Positions 45,554-54,412 of a stretch of 64,000 nucleotides of DNA are shown here, piece by piece. This stretch comes from Streptomyces sp. PH10-H1. Lineage in GTDB: Bacteria; Actinomycetota; Actinomycetes; Streptomycetales; Streptomycetaceae. The notes under the pieces were generated by a model. The model saw only the letters and a program-made list of their open reading frames with translations, was not told the origin of the DNA and ran no database searches. The translations under genes and the position numbers were made by a program. Where the stretch lies: positions 1 to 64,000 of the forward strand of contig NZ_JASISZ010000044.1 of assembly GCF_030063355.1 (NCBI RefSeq), read 5' to 3'. The first letter of the stretch is position 1, and each line of letters opens with the position of its first letter.

Positions 45554-45598
45554 GGCCGCTCCTTCTGTCGGTCAGGCGGTCAGGCACCCAGCATATGT

Positions 45599-47773
45599 TC
45601 AGGTCCGCACCCGGTCGGCGGCCTCGACGCGGACCGCGCAGACCTTGAACTCCGGCATGCGGGACGTGGGGTCGAGGGCCGGGTTGGTGAGGGTGTTGGC
45701 GCGGCCCTCGCCCGGCCAGTGGAAGGGCATGAAGACGGTGTCGGGGCGGATCGCGGTGCTGACGCGGGCGGGCGCGACGGCGCGGCCGCGGCGGCTGGTC
45801 ACGGCGAGTTCATCGCCCTCGGACACACCGAGCCGGGCGGCGAGCTGGGGGTGGAGCTGTACGAAGGGGCCGGGGGAGGCGGCGTTGAGTTCGGGGACAC
45901 GGCGGGTCTGGGCACCCGACTGGTACTGGGCGAGGACGCGGCCGGTCGTCAGATACAGCGGATAGTCGGCGCACGGCTCCTCGGCGGACGGCCGGTGGAG
46001 GACGGGGACGAAGCGGGCGCGGCCGTCAGGGGTGGCGAAACGGTCGAGGAAGAGGCGTGGCGTACCGGGGTGCGGTGCGGGCCCGGGCCCGGTCGCGGGG
46101 ACGGCCGCCGACGTGACCTCCGGCCCGGTCTCCGGCCTCGTCTCCGGGCACGGCCAGAAGACGCCGTCCTCCTCCACGATCCGCCGGTAGGTGATGCCCG
46201 AGTAGTCGGCCGGGCCGCCCGCCGAAGCGCGGCGCAGCTCGTCGAAGACCTCCTCGGGGTCGGCGGGGAAGCCCTTCTCCCAGCCGAGGCGCGAGGCGAG
46301 ACCGTTCAGCACTTCCAAGTCGGTGCGGACGTCGGGCGGCGGGTCGATCGCCTTGCGGCGCAGGATGACGCGGCCCTCCAGATTGGTGGTCGTGCCGGTC
46401 TCCTCCGCCCACTGCGTGACGGGAAGCACCACGTCCGCCATCGCGGCGGTCTCGGAGAGGACCACGTCGCAGACGGCGAGGAAGCCGAGCGAGGCGATCC
46501 GCTCGGTGATGTGCGCGGCGTGCGGCGCCGAGACGACCGGGTTGGAGCCCATCAGCAGCAGCGCGTGGACATCCACGCCGAGCGCGTCGAGCAGTTCGTA
46601 CGCGCTGCGGCCGGGCGCGGGCAGGTCGTCGGGGTCGACGCCCCACACCGCCGCCACGTGCGCGCGCGCCGCGGGGTCGTCCAGTTTGCGGTAGCCGGGC
46701 AGCTGGTCGGCCTTCTGGCCGTGCTCGCGCCCGCCCTGCCCGTTGCCCTGCCCGGTGAGGCAGCCGTAGCCGGAGAGCGGGCGGCCCGCGCGGCCGGTGG
46801 CGAGGCACAGATTGATCCAGGCGCTGACGGTGTCGGTGCCCTTGGACTGCTGCTCGGGGCCGCGCGCGGTCAGGACCATGCCTCCCCCGGACTCCGTCCG
46901 GGAGGTGCCCCCTGGAGTGCCGCAGAACATCCGTACGGCCTCCCGGAGTTGCGGCACCGGCACCCCGGTGATGCGCTCGACCAGCTCAGGCCAGTGCGCC
47001 ATGACACCCGGCCGGGCCTCGGCCCAGCCGTTCGTACGCTCCGCGATGAACGGCTCGTCCAGATACCCCTCGGCGACGGCCAGGTGCAGCAGCCCGAGCG
47101 CGAGCGCCAGGTCGGTGCCGGGCCGGGGCTGCAGATGCAGGTCGGCGTGTTCGGCGGTACGGGTGCGGCGCGGGTCGACGACGATCAGCTTGCCGCCGCG
47201 CTCACGCAGCTCCGTCAGATAGCGCAGCGCGGGCGGCATCGTCTCGGCGAGGTTGGAGCCGACGAGGATCACGCAGCCGGTGCGGGCGATGTCCTCCAGC
47301 GGGAAGGGCAGACCCCGGTCGAGCCCGAAGGCCCGCTGGTGGGCGGCGGCCGCCGACGACATGCAGAAGCGGCCGTTGTAGTCGATCTGCGAGGTGCGCA
47401 GCACCACCCGCGCGAACTTGCCGAGCGCGTACGCCTTCTCGTTCGTCAGCCCGCCGCCGCCGAAGACCCCCACGGCGTCCCGGCCGTGCGCGGCCCGGGT
47501 CCGCAGCAGCCCCTCGGCGACCCGGTCCAGCGCCTCGCCCCAGCCGGCCGGCTCCAGCTCCCCGCCCGCGCCGCGGACCAGCGGTCCGGTCAGCCGGGCG
47601 CCGCGTGCCAGCACCTCGGGCGCGGTGCGCCCCTTGCCGCACAGCGCGCCCCGGTTCACCGGGAACGCCGGCCGCTCCACGACCTCGACGCCGCCTTCGG
47701 GCCGCGTCGCGAGCCCCATCCCGCACTGCAGGGCGCAGTAGGGACAGTGGGTGTCAACGGTGCTCGGGCTCAT
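45599..47773 (-). CDS. nasA: Assimilatory nitrate reductase, molybdopterin subunit
   Basis: A 724-residue molybdopterin oxidoreductase that reduces nitrate to nitrite in the cytoplasm. The N-terminal [4Fe-4S] ligands are Cys10, Cys13, Cys17 and Cys45 (HCPYCALQC, GALCGKG). Cofactor-binding regions include DYNGRFCMSSAAAA, VILVGSNLAETMPP, TARGPEQQSKGTD, LLLMGSNPVVSAP and the C-terminal FHWPGEGRANTLT. Compared with homologues it carries about 13 extra residues (GTPGGTSRTESGGG) between MFC and MVLTARG, coded by a palindromic insertion. Supplies nitrite to NirBD. Confidence 0.93.
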   Translation of the reverse strand: MSPSTVDTHCPYCALQCGMGLATRPEGGVEVVERPAFPVNRGALCGKGRTAPEVLARGARLTGPLVRGAGGELEPAGWGEALDRVAEGLLRTRAAHGRDAVGVFGGGGLTNEKAYALGKFARVVLRTSQIDYNGRFCMSSAAAAHQRAFGLDRGLPFPLEDIARTGCVILVGSNLAETMPPALRYLTELRERGGKLIVVDPRRTRTAEHADLHLQPRPGTDLALALGLLHLAVAEGYLDEPFIAERTNGWAEARPGVMAHWPELVERITGVPVPQLREAVRMFCGTPGGTSRTESGGGMVLTARGPEQQSKGTDTVSAWINLCLATGRAGRPLSGYGCLTGQGNGQGGREHGQKADQLPGYRKLDDPAARAHVAAVWGVDPDDLPAPGRSAYELLDALGVDVHALLLMGSNPVVSAPHAAHITERIASLGFLAVCDVVLSETAAMADVVLPVTQWAEETGTTTNLEGRVILRRKAIDPPPDVRTDLEVLNGLASRLGWEKGFPADPEEVFDELRRASAGGPADYSGITYRRIVEEDGVFWPCPETRPETGPEVTSAAVPATGPGPAPHPGTPRLFLDRFATPDGRARFVPVLHRPSAEEPCADYPLYLTTGRVLAQYQSGAQTRRVPELNAASPGPFVQLHPQLAARLGVSEGDELAVTSRRGRAVAPARVSTAIRPDTVFMPFHWPGEGRANTLTNPALDPTSRMPEFKVCAVRVEAADRVRT
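46881..46919. repeat. Palindromic insertion element inside nasA
   Basis: CCTCCCCCGGA (46881-46891) and TCCGGGAGG (46897-46905) form a bulged hairpin followed by TGCCCCCT. The sequence belongs to the GGGGGCACCTCCC...GGGGGAGG type of small palindromic repeat that is scattered through Streptomyces genomes. Here it sits within a coding sequence and keeps the frame. Confidence 0.7.
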
Positions 47774-47841
47774 GCGCCCAGCCTGCGGCGTGCGTGTTTC
47801 GCCCCGGTACGCGACGGGGTTACGCGGCCGGTACGCGCCCC

Positions 47842-48561
47842 TCAGCGCGCCGCCGGGTCCCCTGTGAGGGCCCGCGTCACGCCCGGTTCCCTGGGCCCGA
47901 GGAAGGCCGGGTCGGGCTTGACCGCGGCGTTCAGCGCAGCCTTGCTCGCGGCGATGACCTCACGCGCTCCGCCGTAGAACCAGGTGGCGTCGTGCGGTTC
48001 GTCGACCCCGACGCCGTACCCCTCGACGCCCGCCGCGTCGCACAGCGCCAGCGCCCGCCGGATGTGGAAACCCTGGCTGACCAGGATCGCCCGGTTCACT
48101 CCGAAGATCCGCTTGGCTCGGCTGCACGAGTCCCAGGTGTCGAATCCCGCGTAGTCCAGCACGACCTTCGACGCGGGCACGCCCTTCTTCTCCAGATAGC
48201 GGAGCATCGCGCCCGGCTCGTTGTAGCCGGTGCGGCTGTTGTCGCCGGTGACGAGGATCGCCCGCACCTTGTGCGCCCGGTACAGCTCCGCCCCCGCGTC
48301 CAGCCGGTGCGCGAGATACGGCGTCGGCTTGCCGTCCGCCAGCCCCGCCCCGAACACCACCGCCACCGGCTCCGCCGGTACGTCCGCGCCCGCCCGCACC
48401 CGGCTGTCCGCCGAGACCTGCAGCCAGCCGGCGGGCAGCAGCGCCAGGACGGAGCAGATCATCGCGCCCCGCAGCAGGCGGCGCCAACCCCGCCGGGTCC
48501 TCGGCGGGCGCAGCCTGCGCAGCGCGGCGGGCACCGCCGCGCGTATCCGGCCCGGCTCCAT
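47842..48561 (-). CDS. SanA/YdcF-like (DUF218) membrane protein
   Basis: A 239-residue protein with one N-terminal membrane helix (about residues 30-50, LLRGAMICSVLALLPAGW) and an external DUF218 domain (VAVVFGAGLADGKPTPYLAHRLD, ILVTGDNSRTGYNEPGAM, LVSQGFHIRRALALCDAAG). SanA-type proteins affect envelope permeability and vancomycin resistance in Gram-negatives; their reaction is unknown. ATG 48561 has GAGGGG eight bases upstream; ATG 48567 would add two residues. It ends 68 bases past nasA's start on the same strand. Confidence 0.88.
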   Translation of the reverse strand: MEPGRIRAAVPAALRRLRPPRTRRGWRRLLRGAMICSVLALLPAGWLQVSADSRVRAGADVPAEPVAVVFGAGLADGKPTPYLAHRLDAGAELYRAHKVRAILVTGDNSRTGYNEPGAMLRYLEKKGVPASKVVLDYAGFDTWDSCSRAKRIFGVNRAILVSQGFHIRRALALCDAAGVEGYGVGVDEPHDATWFYGGAREVIAASKAALNAAVKPDPAFLGPREPGVTRALTGDPAAR

Positions 48562-48666
48562 GCACATGTCCCCTCGCAGACCATCACTGTCGTCCGGATC
48601 GACGCGTACGGCGCCGCCGCGGTTCCGGACACGGGAACGCGGCACCTTGGAGGCGGCACGGGTACG

Positions 48667-48692
48667 CGGCACAGGAGTGCGGCACAGGAGTG
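48667..48692. repeat. 13-bp tandem duplication
   Basis: Two perfect copies of CGGCACAGGAGTG, with a degenerate third beginning CGGTAC. They lie in the 237-base divergent region between the SanA-like and cyclotransferase genes, which is otherwise rich in GCGGCAC motifs. Confidence 0.8.
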
Positions 48693-48798
48693 CGGTACGG
48701 GAACGGAGCACCGGACACGGTGCCAAGGACGCGGCACCATGGAGGCCGCATCGCGAGCAACCCGCCGACTCGCGCCGTGCGACGAGAGGACCGTCTCC

Positions 48799-49275
48799 TT
48801 GACCCCGCCGACCCTGCCCCGCCTGCCCTTCTTCGTGTACGGGACGCTGCGCCCCGGCGAGGCCAACCACGGCCTCCTGGAGGGACGCACCGCCGCCCAG
48901 CGCCCCGCCGAGCTGCCCGGCGCGGTGCTCTACGACGGGCCCGGGTACCCGTACGCGGTCGCCGTCACCGGAACCGCCGGCGAGGCCGTCGCCGAGGCCG
49001 CCTCCGTCCACGGTGACCTGGTGCACCTCCTGCCGGAGCTGTACGAGTCCGTCCTCGCCGATCTCGACCGGCTGGAGGAGCACGTGCCGGGGGCGCCGGG
49101 AAACCTGTACGAGCGGGTCGTGCGCGAGGTGTGGTGCGACGGCCGGGCCCGCGCGGCCTGGGTGTACCTCGCGGGGGAGGAGCTGGCCCGCGCGCTGCGC
49201 GAGTCCGGCCGGCTCGTGCCGGGCGGGGACTGGGGACGCGCCCGGCAAGCTCACAGGCCGCCAGGACGCGCGTGA
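48799..49275 (+). CDS. Gamma-glutamylcyclotransferase-like protein
   Basis: A 158-residue AIG2/GGCT-fold protein. The signature PFFVYGTLRPGEANH is near the start, and the catalytic Glu is in LDRLEEHVPG (about residue 95). These enzymes cleave gamma-glutamyl amines to 5-oxoproline. TTG 48799 is preferred since GAGAGGA lies eight bases upstream and homology starts here; ATG 48739 in the same frame would add 20 residues. The last ten residues are basic and may be disordered. Confidence 0.85.
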   Translation: MTPPTLPRLPFFVYGTLRPGEANHGLLEGRTAAQRPAELPGAVLYDGPGYPYAVAVTGTAGEAVAEAASVHGDLVHLLPELYESVLADLDRLEEHVPGAPGNLYERVVREVWCDGRARAAWVYLAGEELARALRESGRLVPGGDWGRARQAHRPPGRA

Positions 49276-49341
49276 GCTCAAGGAAAACACTTGTCATCCC
49301 CGCGCAATGCGGGCGCAACCTGCGCACTTCAGGCTCGGCCT

Positions 49342-50295
49342 ATGACGGCGTCGACAGCGCATCCGAAACCGCACCCGGAGCACGGCCCGGCCCCCGCTGA
49401 CACCTTCGGCAGCTTCGACAGTACGGCGCAGCTATTGAACCGGATCACCGCACAGCTCAGCAGCCAGCTCTCCCACGTCACTCTCACCTCGGTCCCGCGT
49501 GAAGCGCGTGAACGCCGTGAGCCGAATGAACGCCGTGAGCCGCGCAAGCCGCGCGAGTCGCGGGCACCGCACGCCCCCGCCCTGGTCGCCGTGGCGCACG
49601 GCAGCCGTGACCCCGGGGCGCTGCGCACCGTGCGCGCGCTGCTCGACCGGGTCCGGGCGCTGCGCCCGGACCTGCCCGTACACCTCGGTCACATCGAGCT
49701 GAACGAGCCGCTCCTCGACGACACGCTCGCCGCACTGCGCGGCGATGTGGTGCTCGTCCCGCTGCTGCTCGGCCGCGGCTACCACGTCAAGCAGGACCTT
49801 CCGCAGGCGCTGGCCCGCGCACCGCACCTGCGCGGGCTGACCGCCGCGCCGCTCGGCCCGCACCCGCTGCTCGCCGAAGCCCTGCATGTGCGTCTCGCGG
49901 AGGCCGGCTGGCGCAAGGGCGTGCGGCGCGCGGGCGTCGTCCTGGCCGCCGCGGGCTCCCGGGACCCCGACGCGGCCGCCGACACCGCTCACACCGCCGA
50001 GCTGCTCAGCCGGCGGCTGGGCGGCGTCCCCGTGCTCCCCGGCTACGCCTCCGGCGTGGGACCGTCCGTCGCGGAGGCGGTCGGTGCGCTGACCGCGCGC
50101 GGCCACCGTGTCGCCGTCGCCTCGTACTTCACCGCCCCCGGGCGGTTCGCCGCCCAGGCCTCCGCCGCCGCCCCCTGGATCGCGGCGGCGCCGCTCGGCG
50201 CGCACAGCGCCATGGCCCGTCTGGTGCTGCACCGGTACGACCAGGCGCTCGCCGCCCCCACCCTCGCGGCGCCTTTTCATCTGGCCAGCGCGTAA
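49342..50295 (+). CDS. Sirohydrochlorin chelatase-like protein (CbiX/SirB)
   Basis: A 317-residue protein with two tandem CbiX-type half domains: LVAVAHGSRDPGALRTVRAL (active-site His in AHGSRDP) with LLLGRGYHVKQDL, and VLAAAGSRDPDA with VASYFTAPGRFA. The first 85 residues are a disordered tail with an R/E/P repeat (EARERREPNERREPRKPRE). In Streptomyces such genes lie close to nitrite/sulfite reductase genes and would insert iron into sirohydrochlorin to make siroheme for NirB; metal specificity is inferred. ATG 49342 is the second in-frame ATG; 49291 overlaps the previous region without a ribosome site. Confidence 0.85.
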   Translation: MTASTAHPKPHPEHGPAPADTFGSFDSTAQLLNRITAQLSSQLSHVTLTSVPREARERREPNERREPRKPRESRAPHAPALVAVAHGSRDPGALRTVRALLDRVRALRPDLPVHLGHIELNEPLLDDTLAALRGDVVLVPLLLGRGYHVKQDLPQALARAPHLRGLTAAPLGPHPLLAEALHVRLAEAGWRKGVRRAGVVLAAAGSRDPDAAADTAHTAELLSRRLGGVPVLPGYASGVGPSVAEAVGALTARGHRVAVASYFTAPGRFAAQASAAAPWIAAAPLGAHSAMARLVLHRYDQALAAPTLAAPFHLASA

Positions 50296-50350
50296 GGGCG
50301 TGAGTGCCGCCGAGGCGCGTCTGTCACTGCGGAGCGTTACGGTCACAGGC

Positions 50351-51685
50351 ATGGAAGCGAACTACCGGACCGACGCGGCGGCCGCGCACCTCGGGCCGTA
50401 TGAGCGGTACGGGCCTTACGGGGACGCCGACACCGACCGTTTCGTGCCGGAGCCGGACAAGCGGCCGGGCCGCACCGCGTTCCAGCGCGACCGGGCGCGG
50501 GTGCTGCACTCGGCCGCGCTCAGACGCCTGGCGGGCAAGACCCAGGTGGTGGACCCGGGCTCGGCGCTGATGAACACCAGCCCGCGTACCCGGCTCACCC
50601 ACTCGCTGGAGTGCGCGCAGGTGGGACGGGAGCTGGGCTTCGCCCTGGGCAGCGATCCCGATCTCATGGAAGCCGCGTGCCTGGCGCACGACATGGGCCA
50701 TCCGCCCTTCGGGCACAACGGCGAGCAGGTGCTGTCCGAAGTCGCCGAGGCGTGCGGCGGCTTCGAGGGCAACGCGCAGTCGCTGCGCCTGCTGACCCGC
50801 ATCGAGCCGAAGCGCTTCGTGCGCGACGGCGACGGCACGATGGTGAGCGTCGGCCTGAACCTCACCCGCGCCGCCCTGGACGCCGCCACGAAATACCCGT
50901 GGCCCCGGGGCGGTCACCCCACGAACCCCGCCAGCCCCAAGTTCGGGGCCTACGAGGACGATCTGCCGGTCTTCGACTGGCTGCGCGAGGGCGCGCCGGC
51001 CGACCGGCAGTGCTTCGAGGCCCAGGTCATGGACTGGTCCGACGATGTCGCGTACTCCGTGCACGACGTGGAGGACGGCCTGCACGCCGGCCACCTCGAC
51101 CCCAACCTGCTGCTCGCCGAGCCCGAGCGCGCCGACATCTTCGCCTGCGCCGGCGACCGGTACGCGTCCGACGCGTCCCCCGACGAGCTGGCCGAGGCCC
51201 TCGACCGGCTCCTGGAGCAGGAGTGGTGGCCGCACGGCTATGACGGCTCGGCCATCGCCCAGGCCCGGCTGAAGGACGCCACCTCGCAGCTCATCGGCCG
51301 GTTCTGCCTGGGCGCCGAGCGCGCCACCCGCGAGGCGTACGGCACCGGGCGGCTCACCCGCTACCGCGCCGAGCTGGTCGTCCCGCGCGAGCAGCGCCTG
51401 GAGTGCGCGGTCCTCAAGGCGGTCGCCGACCGCTACGTCATGCAGCGCGCCGCGCAGGAGCGCCGCCGCGCCGACCAGCGCGTCCTCATCGGCGAGCTGG
51501 CCGAAGCGCTGCTGGCCCGCGCCCCCGAAGGCCTGGACCCGCAGTTCCGCGGCATCTTCGACGAGGCGCCCGACGACCGCGCGCGGCTGCGCGCGGTCGT
51601 CGACCAGATCGCCTCGCTCACCGACGCGACCGCCACCGTGCTGCACGCACGGCTCACTTCGGGAAGATCCGCACGACTCCTGTGA
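50351..51685 (+). CDS. dgt: Deoxyguanosinetriphosphate triphosphohydrolase
   Basis: A 444-residue HD-domain dNTPase that cleaves dGTP (or other dNTPs) to the nucleoside and triphosphate. The HD metal residues are His84 (THSLE), His113 and Asp114 (LAHDMGHPPFGHNGE) and a later Asp in DWSDDVAYSVHDVEDG. The start ATG 50351 has TACGGT seven bases upstream; the frame is open to 50108 but that part has no homology. It precedes dnaG by some genes, in line with the core order of Streptomyces chromosomes. Confidence 0.93.
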   Translation: MEANYRTDAAAAHLGPYERYGPYGDADTDRFVPEPDKRPGRTAFQRDRARVLHSAALRRLAGKTQVVDPGSALMNTSPRTRLTHSLECAQVGRELGFALGSDPDLMEAACLAHDMGHPPFGHNGEQVLSEVAEACGGFEGNAQSLRLLTRIEPKRFVRDGDGTMVSVGLNLTRAALDAATKYPWPRGGHPTNPASPKFGAYEDDLPVFDWLREGAPADRQCFEAQVMDWSDDVAYSVHDVEDGLHAGHLDPNLLLAEPERADIFACAGDRYASDASPDELAEALDRLLEQEWWPHGYDGSAIAQARLKDATSQLIGRFCLGAERATREAYGTGRLTRYRAELVVPREQRLECAVLKAVADRYVMQRAAQERRRADQRVLIGELAEALLARAPEGLDPQFRGIFDEAPDDRARLRAVVDQIASLTDATATVLHARLTSGRSARLL

Positions 51686-51753
51686 CCGCGCCCTGACGGT
51701 ACGGGGCGGCGGGGTAGCGGGACGGCGGGGCGGCGAACGGATGGCCGGTTCCG

Positions 51754-52314
51754 TCAGCCCCCGGCCGGAACCGCCGTCCGGTGATGCTTCGGCGTCTCGA
51801 TCTCGTCGAGGATCTCCACGGCCGGCAGCGCGCGGTCGATCTCCATCGGCGGCATCATCAGCAGCCAGTCCACCTCCGGCCCCGCGCCCCGCAGCAGCTC
51901 CAGTTCCGCCACCCGCGCCAGCGAGAAATCCCGTCCCTCCGCCGGGAATCCGGGTGTGTCCAACACCATCAGGCCCGGCTCGACCTCGCGGGTGGACACC
52001 ACGCCGACGACCAGCAGGCGCGTCGTTCCCACCCCCGTGAGGAGCGCCCGTGCCGCTGCCGGGTAGAGCTGGCCGGCGGCCACCTCCGCGCCGTACACGG
52101 AGCCGACCACCACGTCATGGCCCGCCGAGAGCGCCGCGACGCTGCCGGCGTCCGTGATGTCACCGGCGGCGAGCGTCACCCCGGCACCGGCCAGCTCCGG
52201 GTACTTCGCCGGATCCCGCACCACCGCCGTCACCTGATGCCCGCGCCCGACCGCTTGCGCCACCACCAGCCGGCCCAACTGGCCGCCCGCACCGAATACC
52301 GCGATCCTGCTCAT
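51754..52314 (-). CDS. NmrA-like NAD(P)-binding protein, internally shortened
   Basis: A 186-residue atypical SDR. SRIAVFGAGGQLGRLV starts the Rossmann fold, and VVRDPAKYPEL, LAAGDITDAGSVAAL follow. Family members of this type (about 210 residues) have a loop and helix between the active-site strand and the C-terminal LDEIETPKHHR; here VDWLLMMPPMEIDRALPAVEI runs straight into it, so about 25 residues seem to be missing. It may be inactive. ATG 52314 has GGGAGG five bases upstream. Divergent from the HxlR remnant, which would normally be its regulator. Confidence 0.7.
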   Translation of the reverse strand: MSRIAVFGAGGQLGRLVVAQAVGRGHQVTAVVRDPAKYPELAGAGVTLAAGDITDAGSVAALSAGHDVVVGSVYGAEVAAGQLYPAAARALLTGVGTTRLLVVGVVSTREVEPGLMVLDTPGFPAEGRDFSLARVAELELLRGAGPEVDWLLMMPPMEIDRALPAVEILDEIETPKHHRTAVPAGG

Positions 52315-52369
52315 AACGGCCTCCCGTTGTCGACTGACGGGACCGTAGCCGCCGACCTGCCGGTTACCG

Positions 52370-52602
52370 CAACGAAACCGGCCCCGGCTCACATCCGCGA
52401 CGGCATCGTGACCCGCACCGCCCATGACGAGAATCCGCCCCGCGTCGAGTACGAGCTCACGAGCCTCGGACGTACCCTCTTCGCCCCCATCGAGGCCACC
52501 TGTGACTGGGCGCGGCAGCACCTCTCAGAACTGCTGGAGGCGCGTGAGGCATACGAGGGGCGCTTTGTCGACTCGGCGCGGCGCTCTTCCCGCCAGCCGT
52601 GA
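52370..52602 (+). pseudogene. HxlR-family regulator, C-terminal remnant
   Basis: The frame reads RDGIVTRTAHDENPPRVEYELTSLG then RTLFAPIEATCDWARQHLSELLEAREAYEGR, which is the C-terminal half of an HxlR winged-helix regulator (the wing and dimer helix). The N-terminal half with the conserved Cys and recognition helix is absent; upstream there is no related sequence in any frame. HxlR genes are usually divergent from NmrA-like genes as here, so the pair appears to have decayed by deletion. Confidence 0.75.
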
Positions 52603-52647
52603 CGTGAGGGACGCTCGCAGATACGGCATCTGTTGGGGAGGCGCACA

Positions 52648-53907
52648 GTGGTGGACGCAGACCAGACCTTCGTCATCGTCGGAGCGGGACTCGCTGGGGC
52701 GAAGGCGGCTGAATCGCTCCGCTCGGAGGGCTTCACCGGGCGGGTGATCCTGATCGGCGATGAACGCGAGCACCCTTACGAACGGCCGCCCCTGTCCAAG
52801 GGCTATCTGATCGGCAGCGCGGAACGCGACTCGGTCTTCGTCCAGGAGACGGCCTGGTACGCCGAGCACGACATCGAGCTGCACCTCGGCCAGCCGGTCG
52901 TGCACCTCGACCCCGCCGCCAAAACGGTGCGGCTCGGGGACGGCACCGTCCTCCCGTACGACAAACTGCTGCTCGCCACCGGCGCCGAGCCGCGGCGGCT
53001 GGACATCCCCGGCACCGATCTGGCGGGCGTCCACCACCTGCGGCGGCTCGCGCACGCCGAGCGCCTCAAGCACGTACTGACGTCGCTCGGCCGCGAGAAC
53101 GGCCACCTCGTCATCGCCGGAGCGGGCTGGATCGGCCTCGAGGTCGCCGCCGCCGCGCGCGGCTACGGTGCCGAGGTCACCGTCGTGGAGCCCGAGCCGA
53201 CCCCGTTGTACTCGGTGCTCGGCCCCGAACTCGGCGGGGTCTTCGCCGACCTCCACCGCGAACACGGCGTCCGGTTCAAGTTCGGCGCGAAGCTCGCGGG
53301 CATCTCCGGCCACGACGGCATGGTGCTGGCCGCTCTCACCGACGACGGTGAGGAGCACCCCGCCCATGACGTCCTCGCCGCGATCGGCGCCGCCCCGCGC
53401 ACCGCGCTCGCCGAGGCCGCCGGGCTCACCCTCGCCGACCGCGCGGCGGGCGGCGGTATCGCCGTCGATCCCTCGCTGCGCACCTCCGACCCGCACATCT
53501 ACGCGGCCGGCGATGTCGCCAACATCGAACACCCGCTGGGCGGCCGGCTGCGCGTCGAACACTGGGCCAACGCCCTCAACAGCGGTCCGGCCGCCGCCCG
53601 CGCCATGCTTGGCCGGGACGTCAGCTACGACCGGGTCCCGTACTTCTTCTCCGACCAGTACGACCTGGGCATGGAGTTCTCCGGCCATGCCGCGCCCGGG
53701 AGCTACGACCAGGTGGTGTGCCGGGGCGATGTCGGAAAGCGGCAGTTCATCGCCTTCTGGCTCAGCGAGGGACGCGTCCTGGCGGGGATGAACGTCAACG
53801 TCTGGGACGTGACGGAGCCCATCCAGCAGCTGATCCGCTCGGGCCGTTCCGTTGACCCCGACCAGCTGTCCGATCCGACCGTGCCGCTAGCCTCTTTCCT
53901 GGACTGA
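52648..53907 (+). CDS. FAD-dependent ferredoxin-reductase-like oxidoreductase
   Basis: A 419-residue pyridine nucleotide-disulfide oxidoreductase family protein of the ferredoxin/rubredoxin reductase type that serves P450s and dioxygenases. FAD site VIVGAGLAGAKAAESL, ERPPLSKGYL, NAD(P) site VIAGAGWIGLEVAAAARG, and IYAAGDVANIEHP are present, with the C-terminal reductase domain (FSDQYDLGMEFSGHA). GTG 52648 has GGGAGG six bases upstream; a TTG at 52633 is the alternative. No ferredoxin or oxygenase gene is adjacent, so the partner is elsewhere. Confidence 0.92.
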   Translation: MVDADQTFVIVGAGLAGAKAAESLRSEGFTGRVILIGDEREHPYERPPLSKGYLIGSAERDSVFVQETAWYAEHDIELHLGQPVVHLDPAAKTVRLGDGTVLPYDKLLLATGAEPRRLDIPGTDLAGVHHLRRLAHAERLKHVLTSLGRENGHLVIAGAGWIGLEVAAAARGYGAEVTVVEPEPTPLYSVLGPELGGVFADLHREHGVRFKFGAKLAGISGHDGMVLAALTDDGEEHPAHDVLAAIGAAPRTALAEAAGLTLADRAAGGGIAVDPSLRTSDPHIYAAGDVANIEHPLGGRLRVEHWANALNSGPAAARAMLGRDVSYDRVPYFFSDQYDLGMEFSGHAAPGSYDQVVCRGDVGKRQFIAFWLSEGRVLAGMNVNVWDVTEPIQQLIRSGRSVDPDQLSDPTVPLASFLD

Positions 53908-53925
53908 CCAGGAGAGGACCACGTC

Positions 53926-54384
53926 ATGCGCACCGCCGTTGTACCCGTCGAGGAGATCTTCGCGCTGCGCTGGGCGGTGCTGCGCACCGGACTGCCCCGC
54001 GAGAGCGCGGTCTACCCGGAGGACTCCCGCGAGCCCGCCTTCCACATCGCGGCCTACGACGACGAGGGCGCTGTCCAGGCGTGCGTCACCTTCTTCCCCG
54101 ACCCGCTGCGCGGCGAGGGCGCCGCCGCATACCGCTTCCGGGGTATGGGCAGCGCCCCCGAAGTGCGCGGCCAGGGGTACGGCGCGGCCGTCCTGCGCGC
54201 CGGTCTCGTGGAGGCCACGGCCCGCGGCGCCGAGCTGGTCTGGTGCAACGGCCGGACGTCGGCCCAGGGTTTCTACGAGCACCTCGGCTTCACCGTGACG
54301 GGTGAGGAGTTCGTCATCGAACCGAGCGGACCGCACTTCATCTTCGTGATCAAGCTGGACCAGGACCGGCCCGGCCCGCGCTGA
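53926..54384 (+). CDS. GNAT-family N-acetyltransferase
   Basis: A 152-residue acetyltransferase with the acetyl-CoA-binding motif GSAPEVRGQGYGAAVLRAGL (about residues 75-95) and C-terminal FYEHLGFTVTGEEF. It starts 18 bases after the flavoprotein gene, preceded by AGGAGAGG, and is probably cotranscribed. The substrate is unknown. Confidence 0.9.
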   Translation: MRTAVVPVEEIFALRWAVLRTGLPRESAVYPEDSREPAFHIAAYDDEGAVQACVTFFPDPLRGEGAAAYRFRGMGSAPEVRGQGYGAAVLRAGLVEATARGAELVWCNGRTSAQGFYEHLGFTVTGEEFVIEPSGPHFIFVIKLDQDRPGPR

Positions 54385-54412
54385 ACGGGGACCGGACCGG
54401 ACCCGACAGGGC

